This document shows, piece after piece, positions 1 to 11,000 of a stretch of 64,000 nucleotides of DNA (position 1 is the stretch's first letter; each line of letters opens with the position of its first letter). The stretch is from NCBI GenBank assembly GCA_963760435.1, contig CAVXDE010000040.1, positions 186,001 through 250,000 on the forward strand, written 5' to 3'. The notes below the pieces were generated by a model. It did no database searches. It was given only the letters and a program-made list of their open reading frames with translations, and was not told where the DNA came from. The translations under genes were made by a program, and so were the position numbers. The stretch is from JAFAXD01 sp963760435 (GTDB taxonomy: Bacteria > Pseudomonadota > Alphaproteobacteria > Rhizobiales > Xanthobacteraceae).

Positions 1-357
1 AAGGAGGCCGATATCGCGGACGGCGTGGCCGCCAACCATCTCTCTTATATCGGCGATGCGCGGGTGGGCGAGGGGACCAATATCGGCGCCGGCACGATCA
101 CCTGCAACTACGATGGTTTCGACAAGCACCGCACCGAGATCGGCGCCGAGGCTTTCATCGGCTCCAACTCGTCGCTCGTCGCGCCGGTCAAGGTCGGCGA
201 CCGCGCCTACGTGGGCTCGGGCTCGGTGGTCACAGCAGACGTGCCTCCTGACGCGCTGGCGCTCGGTCGCGGTCGCCAGACCGTCAAGGAAGGCTGGGCA
301 ACGGCATGGCGTGCCGCCCACGCGAATCGCCCGAAGAAGGCGCGCCACAAGGGTTAA
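1..357 (+). CDS. glmU: Bifunctional GlmU, C-terminal end (partial)
   Basis: This is the 3' end of a gene that begins before the window; the frame is open from base 1. The visible 118 residues form left-handed beta-helix hexapeptide repeats with the GlmU-typical stretch NIGAGTITCNYDG, followed by IGSNSSLVAPV. This domain acetylates glucosamine-1-phosphate; the missing N-terminal part would be the uridylyltransferase, together giving UDP-GlcNAc for cell wall and LPS. The gene next downstream is glmS, which makes the glucosamine-6-phosphate feeding this pathway. The tail is basic (KKARHKG), as often seen in alphaproteobacteria. Confidence 0.95.
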   Translation, partial: KEADIADGVAANHLSYIGDARVGEGTNIGAGTITCNYDGFDKHRTEIGAEAFIGSNSSLVAPVKVGDRAYVGSGSVVTADVPPDALALGRGRQTVKEGWATAWRAAHANRPKKARHKG

Positions 358-441
358 CGACTTGGCATACTTTGTGATTTCTAACCCGGCTGGGAACGGA
401 CTAAACGCAGCGACGGTCACGACGGCAGTGGGGCGGACCTA

Positions 442-2268
442 ATGTGCGGCATTGTTGGAATCCTTGGCCATGAGCCCGTCGCCGGTCAGCTGGTCGATGC
501 GCTCAAGCGGCTGGAATATCGCGGCTATGATTCGGCCGGCATTGCGACATTGGAAGCTGGGCACCTGACGCGGCGGCGCGCCGAGGGCAAGCTCAAGAAC
601 CTGGAGCGGCGGCTCGAGCAGCACCCGCTCACCGGCACCACCGGCATCGGCCACACCCGCTGGGCAACCCACGGCAAGCCGAACGAGACCAACGCGCACC
701 CGCATGCCAGCGACCGGGTGGCCGTCGTGCACAACGGCATTATCGAGAACTTCGGCGAGCTGCGCGAAGGGCTCAAGCAACAGGGCTTCAAGTTCGAGAG
801 TGAGACCGACACCGAAGTCGTCGCCCACCTCGTCACCCGCGAAATGAAGAAAGGTCTCGGCCCGGTCGATGCGGTGGCCGCGACTCTGCCACAGCTCAAG
901 GGCGCGTTCGCGCTCGCGTTCCTGTTCGAGGGCGAGGAGGACGTGCTGATCGGCGCGCGGCGCGGCTCGCCGCTCGCGGTCGGCTACGGCGAGGGCGAGA
1001 TGTATCTCGGCTCCGATGCCATTGCGCTGGCGCCCTTCACCGACACGATCAGCTACCTCGAGGATGGCGATTGGGTCGTGGTCCAGCGCAAGGGTGCGGA
1101 AGTCCGCGATTCCGCCGGTCACACGGTGCAGCGCCCGGTCATCAAGTCGAACGCCGCCGCGTTGCTGATCGACAAGGGCAACTACCGCCACTTCATGGCC
1201 AAGGAGATCCACGAGCAGCCCGAGGTCGTGGGCCACACGCTCGCCCATTATCTCGACATGACCAACGGCCGGGTGGTGCTGCCGGAGAAGCTGCCGTTCG
1301 ACTTCCGCACCCTGCAACGAGTCTCGATTGCCGCCTGCGGCACCGCATATTACGCCGGCCTGGTGGCGAAATACTGGTTCGAGCGCTTCGCCCGCCTACC
1401 GGTCGAAATCGACGTTGCCTCCGAGTTCCGCTATCGCAACGCGCCTTACAGCGACGGCAACTTGGCGATCTTCGTCTCACAATCAGGCGAGACTGCCGAT
1501 ACCTTGGCGACGTTGCGCTACGCGCGCGAGCAGGGCCAGCACGCGCTGTCTGTCGTCAACGTGCCCACCTCGACCATCGCCCGCGAGAGCGACATCGTCA
1601 TGCCGACTTTGGCCGGACCGGAGATCGGCGTTGCCTCGACCAAGGCGTTCACCTGCCAGCTCGCGACGCTGGCGTGTCTCGCTGTCGCGGCTGGCCGGGC
1701 GCGCGGAATCCTGAGCGAAGCCGACGAGCACAATCTCGTCCGTGCGTTCGTGGAGGTGCCGCGGCTGATGACCGAGGCCCTGGCGCTGGAGCCGGCGATC
1801 GAAAAGCTCGCGCGCGATCTCGCCAAGAGCAAGGACGTGCTCTATCTCGGCCGCGGCACCAGCTACCCGCTGGCACTGGAAGGCGCGCTCAAGCTCAAGG
1901 AGATCTCCTACATCCACGCCGAGGGCTACGCGGCCGGCGAGCTCAAGCACGGGCCGATTGCGCTGATCGACGAGAGCATGCCGGTGATCGTGATCGCGCC
2001 CTACGACCGGGTGTTCGATAAAACCGTCTCCAACATGGAGGAGGTCGCCGCCCGCGGCGGACGTATTATCCTGGTGACCGATCCGAAAGGGGCCGAGCAT
2101 GCCAGCGTGCAAACCTTGGCGACGCTGATTCTGCCGGAGATGGCCGCTACCGTGACGCCCATGGTCTACGCGATCCCGGTCCAGTTGCTCGCGTATCACA
2201 CGGCGGTCATCATGGGGACGGACGTGGACCAGCCGCGCAATCTCGCCAAGTCGGTCACCGTGGAGTAG
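442..2268 (+). CDS. glmS: Glutamine-fructose-6-phosphate aminotransferase
   Basis: 608 residues, the usual length of GlmS. It begins MCGIVGILG, so Cys2 becomes the N-terminal nucleophile of the class II glutaminase domain after Met removal. The first about 220 residues are the glutaminase (RWATHG and HNGIIEN motifs), followed by two SIS sugar-isomerase domains (SQSGETADT, STKAF) and the family-typical C-terminus QPRNLAKSVTVE. It makes glucosamine-6-phosphate from fructose-6-phosphate and glutamine in the cytoplasm. It lies 84 bases behind glmU; no glmS ribozyme or small-RNA site is evident in the gap. Confidence 0.98.
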   Translation: MCGIVGILGHEPVAGQLVDALKRLEYRGYDSAGIATLEAGHLTRRRAEGKLKNLERRLEQHPLTGTTGIGHTRWATHGKPNETNAHPHASDRVAVVHNGIIENFGELREGLKQQGFKFESETDTEVVAHLVTREMKKGLGPVDAVAATLPQLKGAFALAFLFEGEEDVLIGARRGSPLAVGYGEGEMYLGSDAIALAPFTDTISYLEDGDWVVVQRKGAEVRDSAGHTVQRPVIKSNAAALLIDKGNYRHFMAKEIHEQPEVVGHTLAHYLDMTNGRVVLPEKLPFDFRTLQRVSIAACGTAYYAGLVAKYWFERFARLPVEIDVASEFRYRNAPYSDGNLAIFVSQSGETADTLATLRYAREQGQHALSVVNVPTSTIARESDIVMPTLAGPEIGVASTKAFTCQLATLACLAVAAGRARGILSEADEHNLVRAFVEVPRLMTEALALEPAIEKLARDLAKSKDVLYLGRGTSYPLALEGALKLKEISYIHAEGYAAGELKHGPIALIDESMPVIVIAPYDRVFDKTVSNMEEVAARGGRIILVTDPKGAEHASVQTLATLILPEMAATVTPMVYAIPVQLLAYHTAVIMGTDVDQPRNLAKSVTVE

Positions 2269-2362
2269 CTGCGGCGAAATGCGTGGCGGTTGCGTCCCGA
2301 CGGACGCTATATTGCGGTGTCGGGCGTAAGATACCGAACTGGGGCCGTAACGGCGCACGCGC

Positions 2363-3130
2363 ATGAGCACCGAACAAAACAAGCCGCAATCGCCGGTCGG
2401 GGCGGAGGCGGATAAGCACGCGCACCAAACCAGCTTCGGCGGGCGCATCCGCAATTATTTTCTGACCGGCCTGGTGTTGGTCGCGCCGTTGGCGATCACG
2501 GTCTACGTGCTCTACTGGGTCGCCAATTGGGTCGACGGCATCGTGCGGCCGTTCATTCCCTGGCAGTACCGGCCGGAGACCTACCTCCCCGTGGCCATCC
2601 CCGGCACCGGCCTCGTCATTGCTTTCGTTGTGTTGACGCTGCTCGGGTTTCTGACCGCGAACTTTGTCGGCCGCAAGCTCGTTGCGCTGGGCGAGAATCT
2701 ACTGCACCGGATGCCGATCGTCCGGCCGATCTACCGGACCGTGAAGCAGATCTTCGAGACGATCTTTTCCACCTCCGGCCAAACCTTCCGCAAAGTGGGT
2801 CTGGTCGAGTTTCCGGCACCCGGCATGTGGTCGCTGGTGTTCGTCTCGCAGCCACCGACCCCCGAGGTCGCCGGTCGCCTGCCGGCGACTGAGCACGTCT
2901 CGGTATTTCTGCCCTGCACCCCCAACCCGACAACGGGGTTCTTCTTCTATTTGCCGCGGCAGGACGTGATCGACCTGGACATTTCGGTCGAGGCGGCGAT
3001 GACCGTGCTGATGTCCGCCGGCGCTGTGCAGCCAAACGCCGACGCGCAGAAGAAAGTGGCCGCGCTCGCCCAGACCGCAATGGCCGCCAAGGCGATGCGC
3101 GAGGCGCGGGCGACCGAACCGGCTGCCTGA
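2363..3130 (+). CDS. DUF502 family membrane protein
   Basis: 255 residues with two strong hydrophobic segments at about 32-54 and 75-97, separated by a short WVDG-containing loop. The second segment is followed by the conserved GENLLHRMPIVRPIYRTVKQ stretch that marks DUF502 proteins. The C-terminal half is soluble with a PGMWSLVFVS beta segment and an alanine-rich tail. Function is unknown for the family; the layout suggests an inner-membrane protein. Same strand as glmS, 94 bases behind it, so co-transcription is possible but not shown. Confidence 0.85.
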   Translation: MSTEQNKPQSPVGAEADKHAHQTSFGGRIRNYFLTGLVLVAPLAITVYVLYWVANWVDGIVRPFIPWQYRPETYLPVAIPGTGLVIAFVVLTLLGFLTANFVGRKLVALGENLLHRMPIVRPIYRTVKQIFETIFSTSGQTFRKVGLVEFPAPGMWSLVFVSQPPTPEVAGRLPATEHVSVFLPCTPNPTTGFFFYLPRQDVIDLDISVEAAMTVLMSAGAVQPNADAQKKVAALAQTAMAAKAMREARATEPAA

Positions 3131-3229
3131 ACCACAGTCGCACGGTCGTCATAGCCACTCGTGCATCTTTGCTGCCGAAGCCCGCGTTAAGGGGATACCA
3201 GCGCGTCACACGGACTTCGAAACCAACCC

Positions 3230-4264
3230 ATGGTGCTCACTTGGATCGGCATTGTCCTGTGCGTCGCCCAGTCGGCGATGTTTTCCGGCTTGAATCTCGC
3301 GGCCCTCAGTATCCCCCGCTTGCGCCTGGAGCTTGAGGCCAACGCCGGAAACCGCGCCGCGCAGAAGGTCATCGGGCTGCGTCGGGATACGAACCTGCTG
3401 CTGTGCACGATTGTCTGGGGCAATATCGCGACCAACGTGGTTCTGACACTGTTATCGGAATCAGTCCTGACCGGAGTTGGTGCGTTCGTCTTCTCCACCT
3501 TCGTCATCACTTTGTTCGGAGAGATTTTTCCGCAGGCCTATTTCTCGCGCAATGCCATCCGGGTCGCCGCGTTTTTCTCCCCGCTGATCAAGATCTATCA
3601 AGTCATCCTGTACATCGTCGCCAAGCCGACCGCGCTCGTGCTGGAATATTGGCTGGGGCCCGAGGGCGTCATGTTGTTCCGCGAGCGCGACTTCCGTGCG
3701 CTGATTACGCGACACGCCGGCGACCCAGGAACCGACATCGGCCGGCTGGAAGCGATTGGCGCCCTCAACTTCCTCGATCTCGATGACGTGCCGGTTGGAC
3801 GTGAAGGCGAGCCGATCGATCCGCGCAGCATCATCTCCTTGCCGATGCTGAGCGGCAAACCGGTTCTGCCGGCCTTCGAAAGATCGCCGAAAGATCCGTT
3901 TCTGCGTCAGATCGATGCGTCAGGACACAAGTGGGTCATTTTTGTCGATGACGCCTCGCAGCCATATGTCGTGTTGGACGCGCATCATTTCCTGCGCGAC
4001 GTTTTGTTTGAAGAAAACCCTGTCACGCCTGAACGATATTGGCATCGTCCACTCATTGTGACTGATGCAAACACCAAGCTCGGCGAAGTAATCGGGCACA
4101 TGAAGGTGCGCCCGGAGACCCCCGAGGATGATGTTGTCGACCACGATCTGATCCTGGTCTGGGCCAACGATCAGCGACGCATCATCACCGGCGCCGATCT
4201 GCTCGGGCGCTTGCTGCGCGGTATCGCCATGGTGGAGAAGGTTCCGGAGCGCACAAAGGCCTAG
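3230..4264 (+). CDS. DUF21 / CNNM-type transmembrane domain protein
   Basis: 344 residues. The N-terminal about 150 residues have three to four hydrophobic segments and the features of the DUF21 (CNNM) membrane domain: small-residue-rich helices, the SRNAIRVAAFFSPL stretch and an E-x-F-P motif. The remainder is soluble, with a region after about residue 190 that resembles a CBS pair only loosely. Relatives are CorB/CorC-like Mg2+ or Co2+ homeostasis proteins; the substrate here is unknown. Its TAG stop overlaps the TAG stop of the convergent MFS gene in a shared CTAG. Confidence 0.75.
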   Translation: MVLTWIGIVLCVAQSAMFSGLNLAALSIPRLRLELEANAGNRAAQKVIGLRRDTNLLLCTIVWGNIATNVVLTLLSESVLTGVGAFVFSTFVITLFGEIFPQAYFSRNAIRVAAFFSPLIKIYQVILYIVAKPTALVLEYWLGPEGVMLFRERDFRALITRHAGDPGTDIGRLEAIGALNFLDLDDVPVGREGEPIDPRSIISLPMLSGKPVLPAFERSPKDPFLRQIDASGHKWVIFVDDASQPYVVLDAHHFLRDVLFEENPVTPERYWHRPLIVTDANTKLGEVIGHMKVRPETPEDDVVDHDLILVWANDQRRIITGADLLGRLLRGIAMVEKVPERTKA

Positions 4265-5538
4265 AGCAGGGGCTTTCCGGTTCGGTCGGCCATCGACAGC
4301 ACGCCGATCAACGAGATCGCCGCGGCGCCCATCAAATAAATCGCCGGCGAGATCGGACTATGCGTCGTCCCCATGAGGTAGACCGCGACCATAGGTGCCG
4401 TGCCACCGGCAAGTCCCATCGAGGCGTTGTAGGTGAAGGACAGTGCGGTGCAACGGATGCGGCGCGGATACATTTCCACCATGGCGGCCGGTAGCGCGCC
4501 CGAATAGCTCGCAAGCAGCAGGGCGAACCCGCACTGGCCAAGCAGGATCATGAGCGTCGCAGGATGGTCCAGCAACAGGAACAGCGGCCAGGACAACACC
4601 ACGAAGCCGCCAGCGCCGAGCGCGAGCACGGTTTTGCGGCCGAGGCGATCAGCCAGTATGCCGGCAAACGGCGTGATGATCAGCAGGAAGATCATGCTGA
4701 TCGTGTTGATGCTGAGCGCCCGCGTCGCACTGATGCTGTCGACTTGCTGCAGATAGGTCGCGAGGTAGACGAAGATCAGATAGAATGCGACCGCCATCAC
4801 GAGAATGATCACGAATCCGCGTACGATGTCGCGCCAGCTGGTCTGGAACGCTTCGATGACCGGCGGTCGCTGGAAGCGGACGTGCGTAAAGCTCTCCTCG
4901 AGCAGTTGCCGTCGCATGACGTAGGCGACCGCGCCGAGCAGAATGCCGGGAAGAAATGGAAGCCGCCAACCCCACGCGAGAACGTCGGCCGGATCGAACA
5001 GCCGGGTCACCAACGCCCCAACCAGCGACCCGAGCAGAATGCCAAAAGTGGCGGAGAACGACGCCCAGCTTCCGGTGAAGCCGCGCTGTTGCGGCGCGCT
5101 CTGCTCGACCAGGAAGATGATCGATGTGGTGTACTCGCCGCCAACCGAGGCGCCTTGGATCATGCGCAACAAGATCAACACCAGCGGCGCAAACGAGCCG
5201 ATATGCGCGTAGGTCGGCAGAAGCCCGATAGCGAAGGTCGAGAGCGCCATGGCGGTGACTGAGACCATCAGGGCGCGTTTGCGGCCGTAGCGATCGCCGA
5301 TGTGACCGAAGATGATGCTGCCGATGGGGCGCATCATGAAGGCGACCGCGAACACGCCGAAGGCGGAGAGCAGGGAAACAAGATGATCGGTAGAGGGAAA
5401 GAAATTGCGCCCAAAGGCACTGGCGAAATAGCCATAGGCCGCGAAGTCGTACCATTCCAACACGTTGCCGATCGCGCCGGCGACCAGCATTCGCGGAACC
5501 TGCGTCGGCTCTCCGCGCAGCGCCTCGACCGTCGTCAT
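4261..5538 (-). CDS. MFS transporter, metabolite:H+ symporter type
   Basis: About 425 residues from the chosen start (MTTVEALRGEPTQ), which is preceded by a GGGGGAT sequence; an upstream in-frame start would add eight residues. Twelve hydrophobic segments are visible. The first carries NVLEWYDFAAYGYFA, the signature of the MHS subfamily (ProP, KgtP, ShiA), and the 2-3 loop has GDRYGRKRAL. Members take up organic acids or betaines with protons. The second-half loop repeats the MFS pattern as LADRLGRKTV. No neighbour identifies the substrate. Confidence 0.88.
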   Translation of the reverse strand: MTTVEALRGEPTQVPRMLVAGAIGNVLEWYDFAAYGYFASAFGRNFFPSTDHLVSLLSAFGVFAVAFMMRPIGSIIFGHIGDRYGRKRALMVSVTAMALSTFAIGLLPTYAHIGSFAPLVLILLRMIQGASVGGEYTTSIIFLVEQSAPQQRGFTGSWASFSATFGILLGSLVGALVTRLFDPADVLAWGWRLPFLPGILLGAVAYVMRRQLLEESFTHVRFQRPPVIEAFQTSWRDIVRGFVIILVMAVAFYLIFVYLATYLQQVDSISATRALSINTISMIFLLIITPFAGILADRLGRKTVLALGAGGFVVLSWPLFLLLDHPATLMILLGQCGFALLLASYSGALPAAMVEMYPRRIRCTALSFTYNASMGLAGGTAPMVAVYLMGTTHSPISPAIYLMGAAAISLIGVLSMADRTGKPLL

Positions 5539-5573
5539 TCGAATCCCCCGTGACCGGGCCACAGGGTAGGTGT

Positions 5574-7670
5574 CTACCCGGCGCGCAGCAACCGGATCGC
5601 CTCGTCGCGCTCGAACAGATAGAGCAGCACCCGCAGCGCCTGTCCGCGCTCGGAGGTGAGCCCGGGATCCCGAGACAGCACGAGCGCGGCGTCGTCGCGC
5701 GCCGCTTGCAACAGCGGAGCGTGCGTCTCGATGCGCGCGAGGCGAAAGCCCGGCAGGCCGCTCTGACGTGTGCCCAGCACATCGCCTTCGCCGCGCAGGC
5801 GCAGATCTTCCTCGGCAATGCGGAAGCCATCCTCGGTGTCGCGCATGACCGCCAGCCGCGCCTTCGCGGTCTCACCAAGTGGGGTTTTGTAGAGGAGGAG
5901 GCACGTGGAGCGCGTGCTGCCGCGGCCGATGCGTCCGCGCAGCTGGTGCAGCTGGGCGAGGCCGAAGCGTTCGGCGTGCTCGATCACCATGACGGACGCG
6001 GCCGGCACGTCGACGCCGACCTCGATCACCGTGGTGGCGACGAGGAGCTTTGATTCGCCCGCTGCGAAGCGCGCCATCGCGGCGTCCTTGTCGGCGCCCT
6101 TCATCTGCCCGTGCACGAGATCGACCACATGACCGAATCGCCCGGTCAGCATGCGGAAGCGATCCTGCGCGTCGGCAAGATCGACCGTCTCGGATTCCTC
6201 GACCAGCGGACAAACCCAATAGACGCGGCGACCATCCTCAAGCGCGCGGCCGACCGCATCGATGACCTCATCCAGCCGGTCGAGCGGCACCGTGCGCGTG
6301 TCGACCGGCTTGCGCCCGGCCGGCTTCTCGCGCAGCTCGGAAGAATCCATATCGCCGAAGTAGGTCAGCACCAGGGTGCGCGGGATCGGCGTTGCGGTCA
6401 TGACCAACAAGTCCACCGCTTCGCCCTTGCGGGCGAGCGCCAGACGCTGGTGCACGCCGAAGCGATGCTGCTCATCGACCACGGCGAAAGCCAGATCGCG
6501 GAACGCGACATCCTCCTGGAACAATGCGTGCGTGCCGATCAACAAATCAAGCTCGCCGGCGGCGAGCGCTTCGAGCGTCGCCGTGCGAGCGCGGCCACGC
6601 TCGCGTCCAGTTAGGATCGCGGCGCGAATGCCGGCGGCATCCGCAAACGGCGCGATCGTGTTCCAATGCTGGCGCGCCAGCAATTCGGTCGGCGCCATCA
6701 GGGCCGCTTGCCGCCCAACCTCGATCACCGCCGCGCAGGCAAGCAGCGCGACGACCGTCTTGCCGGAGCCGACGTCGCCCTGAAGCAGGCGGGACATGCG
6801 CTCCGCCTTGGCGAGATCCGCGGCAATGTCTGTGATGGCCCGCTCTTGCGAGCCTGTCAGTTTATAGGGCAGTGCGGCGATAATTTTTTGGCGTAAGCGT
6901 CCGTCGCCGCTCGAGGGACGGCCACGCGGGCGGCGCACATGCGCGCGCACCAGCCCAAGCGCAAGCTGGCCGGCCAGGAATTCGTCATAGGCGAGGCGTG
7001 ACCAGGCAGGTGCTTCGGGAGCGATCTCAGGGGCAGGTGGATGATGTACCTCACGCAGCGCATCAGCGAATGAAGGAAAGTTGGATTTAGTCAGCCAGCT
7101 TGCGTCTTGCCATTCAGGGAGCGTGGGCACGCGCTCGAGCGCTTGCTCGAGGGCGCGGCGCACTTGATTGTTGGAGAGCCCTTCGGTCAGCGGATACTGC
7201 GGCTCGATCAGCGGGAGCTTGTCAAACTCCGCTTCATCGACGACGCGATCCGGATGCACCATCTGCAGCATGCCATCATAGAGGGCAGTTGTACCCGATA
7301 CGATGCGCCGCGCGCCCTCGGGAAAGAGCCGCTCCAGATAATCGCGACGGGCGTTGAAGTAGGTAAGGATGAGATCGCCGGTTTCGTCGCTCGTGTAGAT
7401 CCGATACGGAGCCCGCGAGCGGCCCGGCGGTGTCGGGCGATGGCGTTCGACCGTGACCGTCACTGTGACGAGGGTGCCTGGCAACACGTCGCGCAGCTTG
7501 GGTTGTGCGCGACGGTCGATTGTGCCGCTCGGGAGATGGAACATGAGGTCGATGAGGCGCGGCGTGTCGTCCCGTCCGAGCAGCCGGCGATAGAGGCGCT
7601 CGACCTTCGAGCCGATGCCCGTGAGGGTCGTGATCGGCGCAAACAGCGGGTTCAGTAGAGGCGGGCGCAT
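5574..7670 (-). CDS. recG: ATP-dependent DNA helicase RecG
   Basis: 698 residues, normal for RecG. The N-terminal third is the wedge/OB region; then come superfamily-2 helicase motifs: Walker A LQGDVGSGKT near residue 300, the DEQH box in VVDEQHRFGVHQR, motif III TATPIPRT, and motif VI QLRGRIGRG. RecG remodels stalled replication forks and Holliday-type junctions. It is divergent from sdhE-mfd; the start is about 100 bases from sdhE, so the two promoters probably share this gap. Confidence 0.97.
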   Translation of the reverse strand: MRPPLLNPLFAPITTLTGIGSKVERLYRRLLGRDDTPRLIDLMFHLPSGTIDRRAQPKLRDVLPGTLVTVTVTVERHRPTPPGRSRAPYRIYTSDETGDLILTYFNARRDYLERLFPEGARRIVSGTTALYDGMLQMVHPDRVVDEAEFDKLPLIEPQYPLTEGLSNNQVRRALEQALERVPTLPEWQDASWLTKSNFPSFADALREVHHPPAPEIAPEAPAWSRLAYDEFLAGQLALGLVRAHVRRPRGRPSSGDGRLRQKIIAALPYKLTGSQERAITDIAADLAKAERMSRLLQGDVGSGKTVVALLACAAVIEVGRQAALMAPTELLARQHWNTIAPFADAAGIRAAILTGRERGRARTATLEALAAGELDLLIGTHALFQEDVAFRDLAFAVVDEQHRFGVHQRLALARKGEAVDLLVMTATPIPRTLVLTYFGDMDSSELREKPAGRKPVDTRTVPLDRLDEVIDAVGRALEDGRRVYWVCPLVEESETVDLADAQDRFRMLTGRFGHVVDLVHGQMKGADKDAAMARFAAGESKLLVATTVIEVGVDVPAASVMVIEHAERFGLAQLHQLRGRIGRGSTRSTCLLLYKTPLGETAKARLAVMRDTEDGFRIAEEDLRLRGEGDVLGTRQSGLPGFRLARIETHAPLLQAARDDAALVLSRDPGLTSERGQALRVLLYLFERDEAIRLLRAG

Positions 7671-7767
7671 GGAGCGTCTCTATCACCCCTGACATCGCCC
7701 CCGCCAATCGCTATATGAGCGGCGCCCGGCACGTCCGGGCTTTTGGCGTTGGCTGGAGGCATGGGGA

Positions 7768-8052
7768 ATGACGGGGAGTACGCGATCGAGCCAGGGCTTG
7801 GACGAGCGGCGGCGGCGATTGCTTTATCGTTGCTGGCATCGCGGCACCAAGGAAACCGACTTGATCATGGGACCTTTCGCCGATGCCTGCATTGCCGATA
7901 TGGCGGACGACGAGCTTGCCGATTTCGAAAAGCTCTCCGACGTGCCAGATCCGGAGATCTATGCCTGGGTAACGGGCGAGAGCGACGTTCCGGCCCAACA
8001 CGACACGCCGCTGTTCCGGCGGCTGTGCGCGTTTCATAACAACGGACGATAA
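7768..8052 (+). CDS. sdhE: FAD assembly factor SdhE
   Basis: 94 residues, the usual size. It shows the family hallmarks: R-R-x-L-Y-R-C-W-H-R-G-T-K-E near residue 20, in place of the RGMxE motif as is normal for the alphaproteobacterial and mitochondrial branch, then D-x-E-L-x-x-F-E and a late Y-A-W-V-T-G. SdhE promotes covalent flavinylation of succinate dehydrogenase SdhA. It ends two bases before the GTG of mfd and probably shares its transcript, an arrangement common in Rhizobiales. Confidence 0.92.
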   Translation: MTGSTRSSQGLDERRRRLLYRCWHRGTKETDLIMGPFADACIADMADDELADFEKLSDVPDPEIYAWVTGESDVPAQHDTPLFRRLCAFHNNGR

Positions 8053-8054
8053 TC

Positions 8055-11000
8055 GTGGCCTCTTCCCCTGCGGACCGTCTGGCTCCCGGACGGGTCCTCA
8101 CCCTCACCAACGTGGCCGATGGCGCCGAAGGCCTCGTCGTCGCCGATCTGGCGCGCGCGGTCGCTGCAAAACCCAACGCGCCGGCGACGAGCCTGCTCGT
8201 GATCTGCCGCGACGGGCCGCGGCTCGCTCAACTCGCCCGCGCGCTGAAGTTCTTCGGGCCGGACGTGGTCGAGCTTGAATTCCCGGCCTGGGATTGCCAG
8301 CCCTATGACCGGGTCTCGCCGCACGCCGGTGTTGTTGCCCAGCGCATGACCACGCTGTCGCGGCTCGCGCGGCTTAAGGGCCGCGACCGGCCTTCGGTGC
8401 TGCTGACCACGGTCAACGCAGTGCTGCAGCGCGTGCCGGCCAAGGAGCTGCTTGCGGCGCAAGCCCTGTCTGCCAGTCCGGGCAACGTCCTGCGCATGGA
8501 CGACATCGTGCGCTGGCTCGAGCTCAATGGTTTCGTGCGCGCCTCAACGGTGCGCGAGCCCGGCGAGTACGCGGTGCGCGGCGGCATTCTCGATCTCTTT
8601 CCGCCTGGGATGGATCAGCCGGTCCGACTCGATTTCTTCGGCGACACGCTGGAATCGATCCGCACCTTCGATCCGGAGACGCAGCGCACGACCGACCAAC
8701 TGCGCGCACTTGATCTGGTGCCGGTCGCCGAGTTCCAGCTCACCAGCGAGACAATCCGCCGGTTTCGCCTCGGCTACGTGGAGGCCTTCGGCGCTGCAAC
8801 TCCGGACGATCAGCTCTATCAGGCCGTGAGCGAAGGCCGCCGCTATCCCGGCATGGAGCATTGGCTGCCGCTGTTCCACACCAAGCTCGACACGCTGTTT
8901 GATTATCTACCCGGCACGCCCGTCGTGCTCGAACCTCTTGCCGGCGAGGCCGCGCATGAGCGCATCGCCCAGATCGTCGACTACTACAATGCGCGCAAGG
9001 AAATCCTCGGTGCAGCCGGTGGCGGTGCGCCATACAAGCCTTTGCCGCCGGATCGGCTCTACTTTGCAGAAGCGGAATGGCAGTCAAGGCTCGCGGCTGG
9101 GCCGCTCGTGCGCCTCACGCCATTCGCCGCGCCCGAGGGTACGACCGACGTGATCGACGCTGCGACACGGCCCGGACGCAATTTCGCGCCCGAGCGCACG
9201 CAGCAGAGCCGCAACGTATTCGAAGCCGTGAAGGCGCACGTGGAAGCCAGGCAGGCCGCGGGCGACCGCGTTGTTGTCGCGCTGTGGAGCGAAGGCGCGC
9301 GTGACCGCATGCGCCATGTGCTCGCGGACCACGGTTTGCTCAATCTGCTGCCGGTCGCCAACTGGCAGGAGGCGCGGGCGCGGCCCAAGTCGGACATTAC
9401 GCTCGCCGTGCTCGGACTCGAGTCCGGGTTCGAGACCACCGAGATGGCGGTCATTGCCGAACAGGACATTCTCGGCGATCGCCTCGTACGCCCGCGCCGA
9501 GCCGCCAAGCGCGCGGAGAATTTCATTGCCGAGGTGACGAGCCTCGCCGCCGGCGATCTCGTGGTCCACGTCGATCATGGCATCGGTCGCTTCATTGGTC
9601 TCGCCAACATCGAGGCGGCTGGCGCGCCGCACGACTGTCTCGAGCTTCACTACGCCGGCGGAGATAAGCTGTTCCTGCCGGTCGAGAACATCGAGCTGCT
9701 GTCACGCTACGGCTCGGAGGAGGCGGGCGTCGACCTCGACCGGCTCGGCGGCACGGCCTGGCAGGTCCGCAAAGCGCGGATGAAGCAGCGGCTGCTGGAG
9801 ATGGCGGGCGCCTTGATCAAGGTTGCGGCCGAGCGGCAGCTCCGCGAAGCCCCGCGCTTCACCACATCGGTCGGACCTTACGACGAGTTCTGCGCCGGCT
9901 TTCCCTATGAGGAGACGGACGACCAGCAAACGGCAATCGACGCCGTGCTTGACGATCTCGCATCGGGACGGCCGATGGATCGGCTCATCTGCGGCGATGT
10001 CGGCTTCGGCAAGACGGAGGTGGCGCTGCGCGCGGCCTTCGTGACGGCGATGGGCGGCAAGCAGGTCGCGGTCGTGGTGCCGACGACCTTGCTCGCGCGC
10101 CAGCACATGAAGACCTTCACCGAACGCTTTCGCGGGTTCCCGATCAATGTCGCGCAGGCCTCCCGACTGGTAAGCAGCAAGGAGCTCGCCGAGACCAAGA
10201 AGAAGCTCGCCGACGGCACAGTCGACATCGTCGTCGGCACGCACGCGCTGCTGGGCAAGACCATCAAATTCAAGGACCTCGGCCTCCTCATCATCGACGA
10301 GGAACAACATTTCGGCGTGTCGCATAAGGAGCGCCTGAAGAACTTGCGCTCGGAAGTTCATGTGCTGACACTGACCGCAACGCCGATCCCGCGCACGTTG
10401 CAGCTGGCGCTCACCGGCGTGCGTGAGCTGTCGATCATCGCGTCGCCGCCGGTCGATCGACTGGCGGTGCGTACCTTCGTGGCGCCGTTTGATCCGCTCA
10501 CCGTGCGTGAAGCATTGCTGCGCGAGCACTACCGCGGCGGACAGACCTTCTACGTCTGCCCGCGCATCGAAGACCTGCCGGGCGCCAAGGAGTTTCTCGA
10601 CAAGAACGTGCCGGAAGTACGTGTGGCTGTTGCGCACGGTCAGATGCCGGGGACTGTGCTCGAGGACGTGATGTCGGCGTTCTACGACGGCAAGTATGAC
10701 GTGCTGCTCTCGACGACCATCGTCGAGTCGGGCCTCGACATCCCGACCGCCAACACGCTGATCGTCCACCGCGCCGACATGTTTGGATTGGCGCAGCTCT
10801 ATCAATTGCGCGGCCGCGTCGGTCGCTCGAAGACCCGCGCCTATTCGCTCTTCACGCTCCCGACGCGGCGCATCACCTTCCAGGCCGAGCGCCGGCTCAA
10901 GGTGCTGCAGTCGCTCGACACGTTGGGCGCAGGATTCCAGCTGGCCTCGCACGACCTCGACATCCGCGGCGCAGGAAACCTGCTTGGCGAAGAGCAGTCC

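Noticed and set aside
4261..4264. Stop codons of two genes sharing CTAG
   Set aside because: A curiosity of convergent genes; no sign that it has a function.
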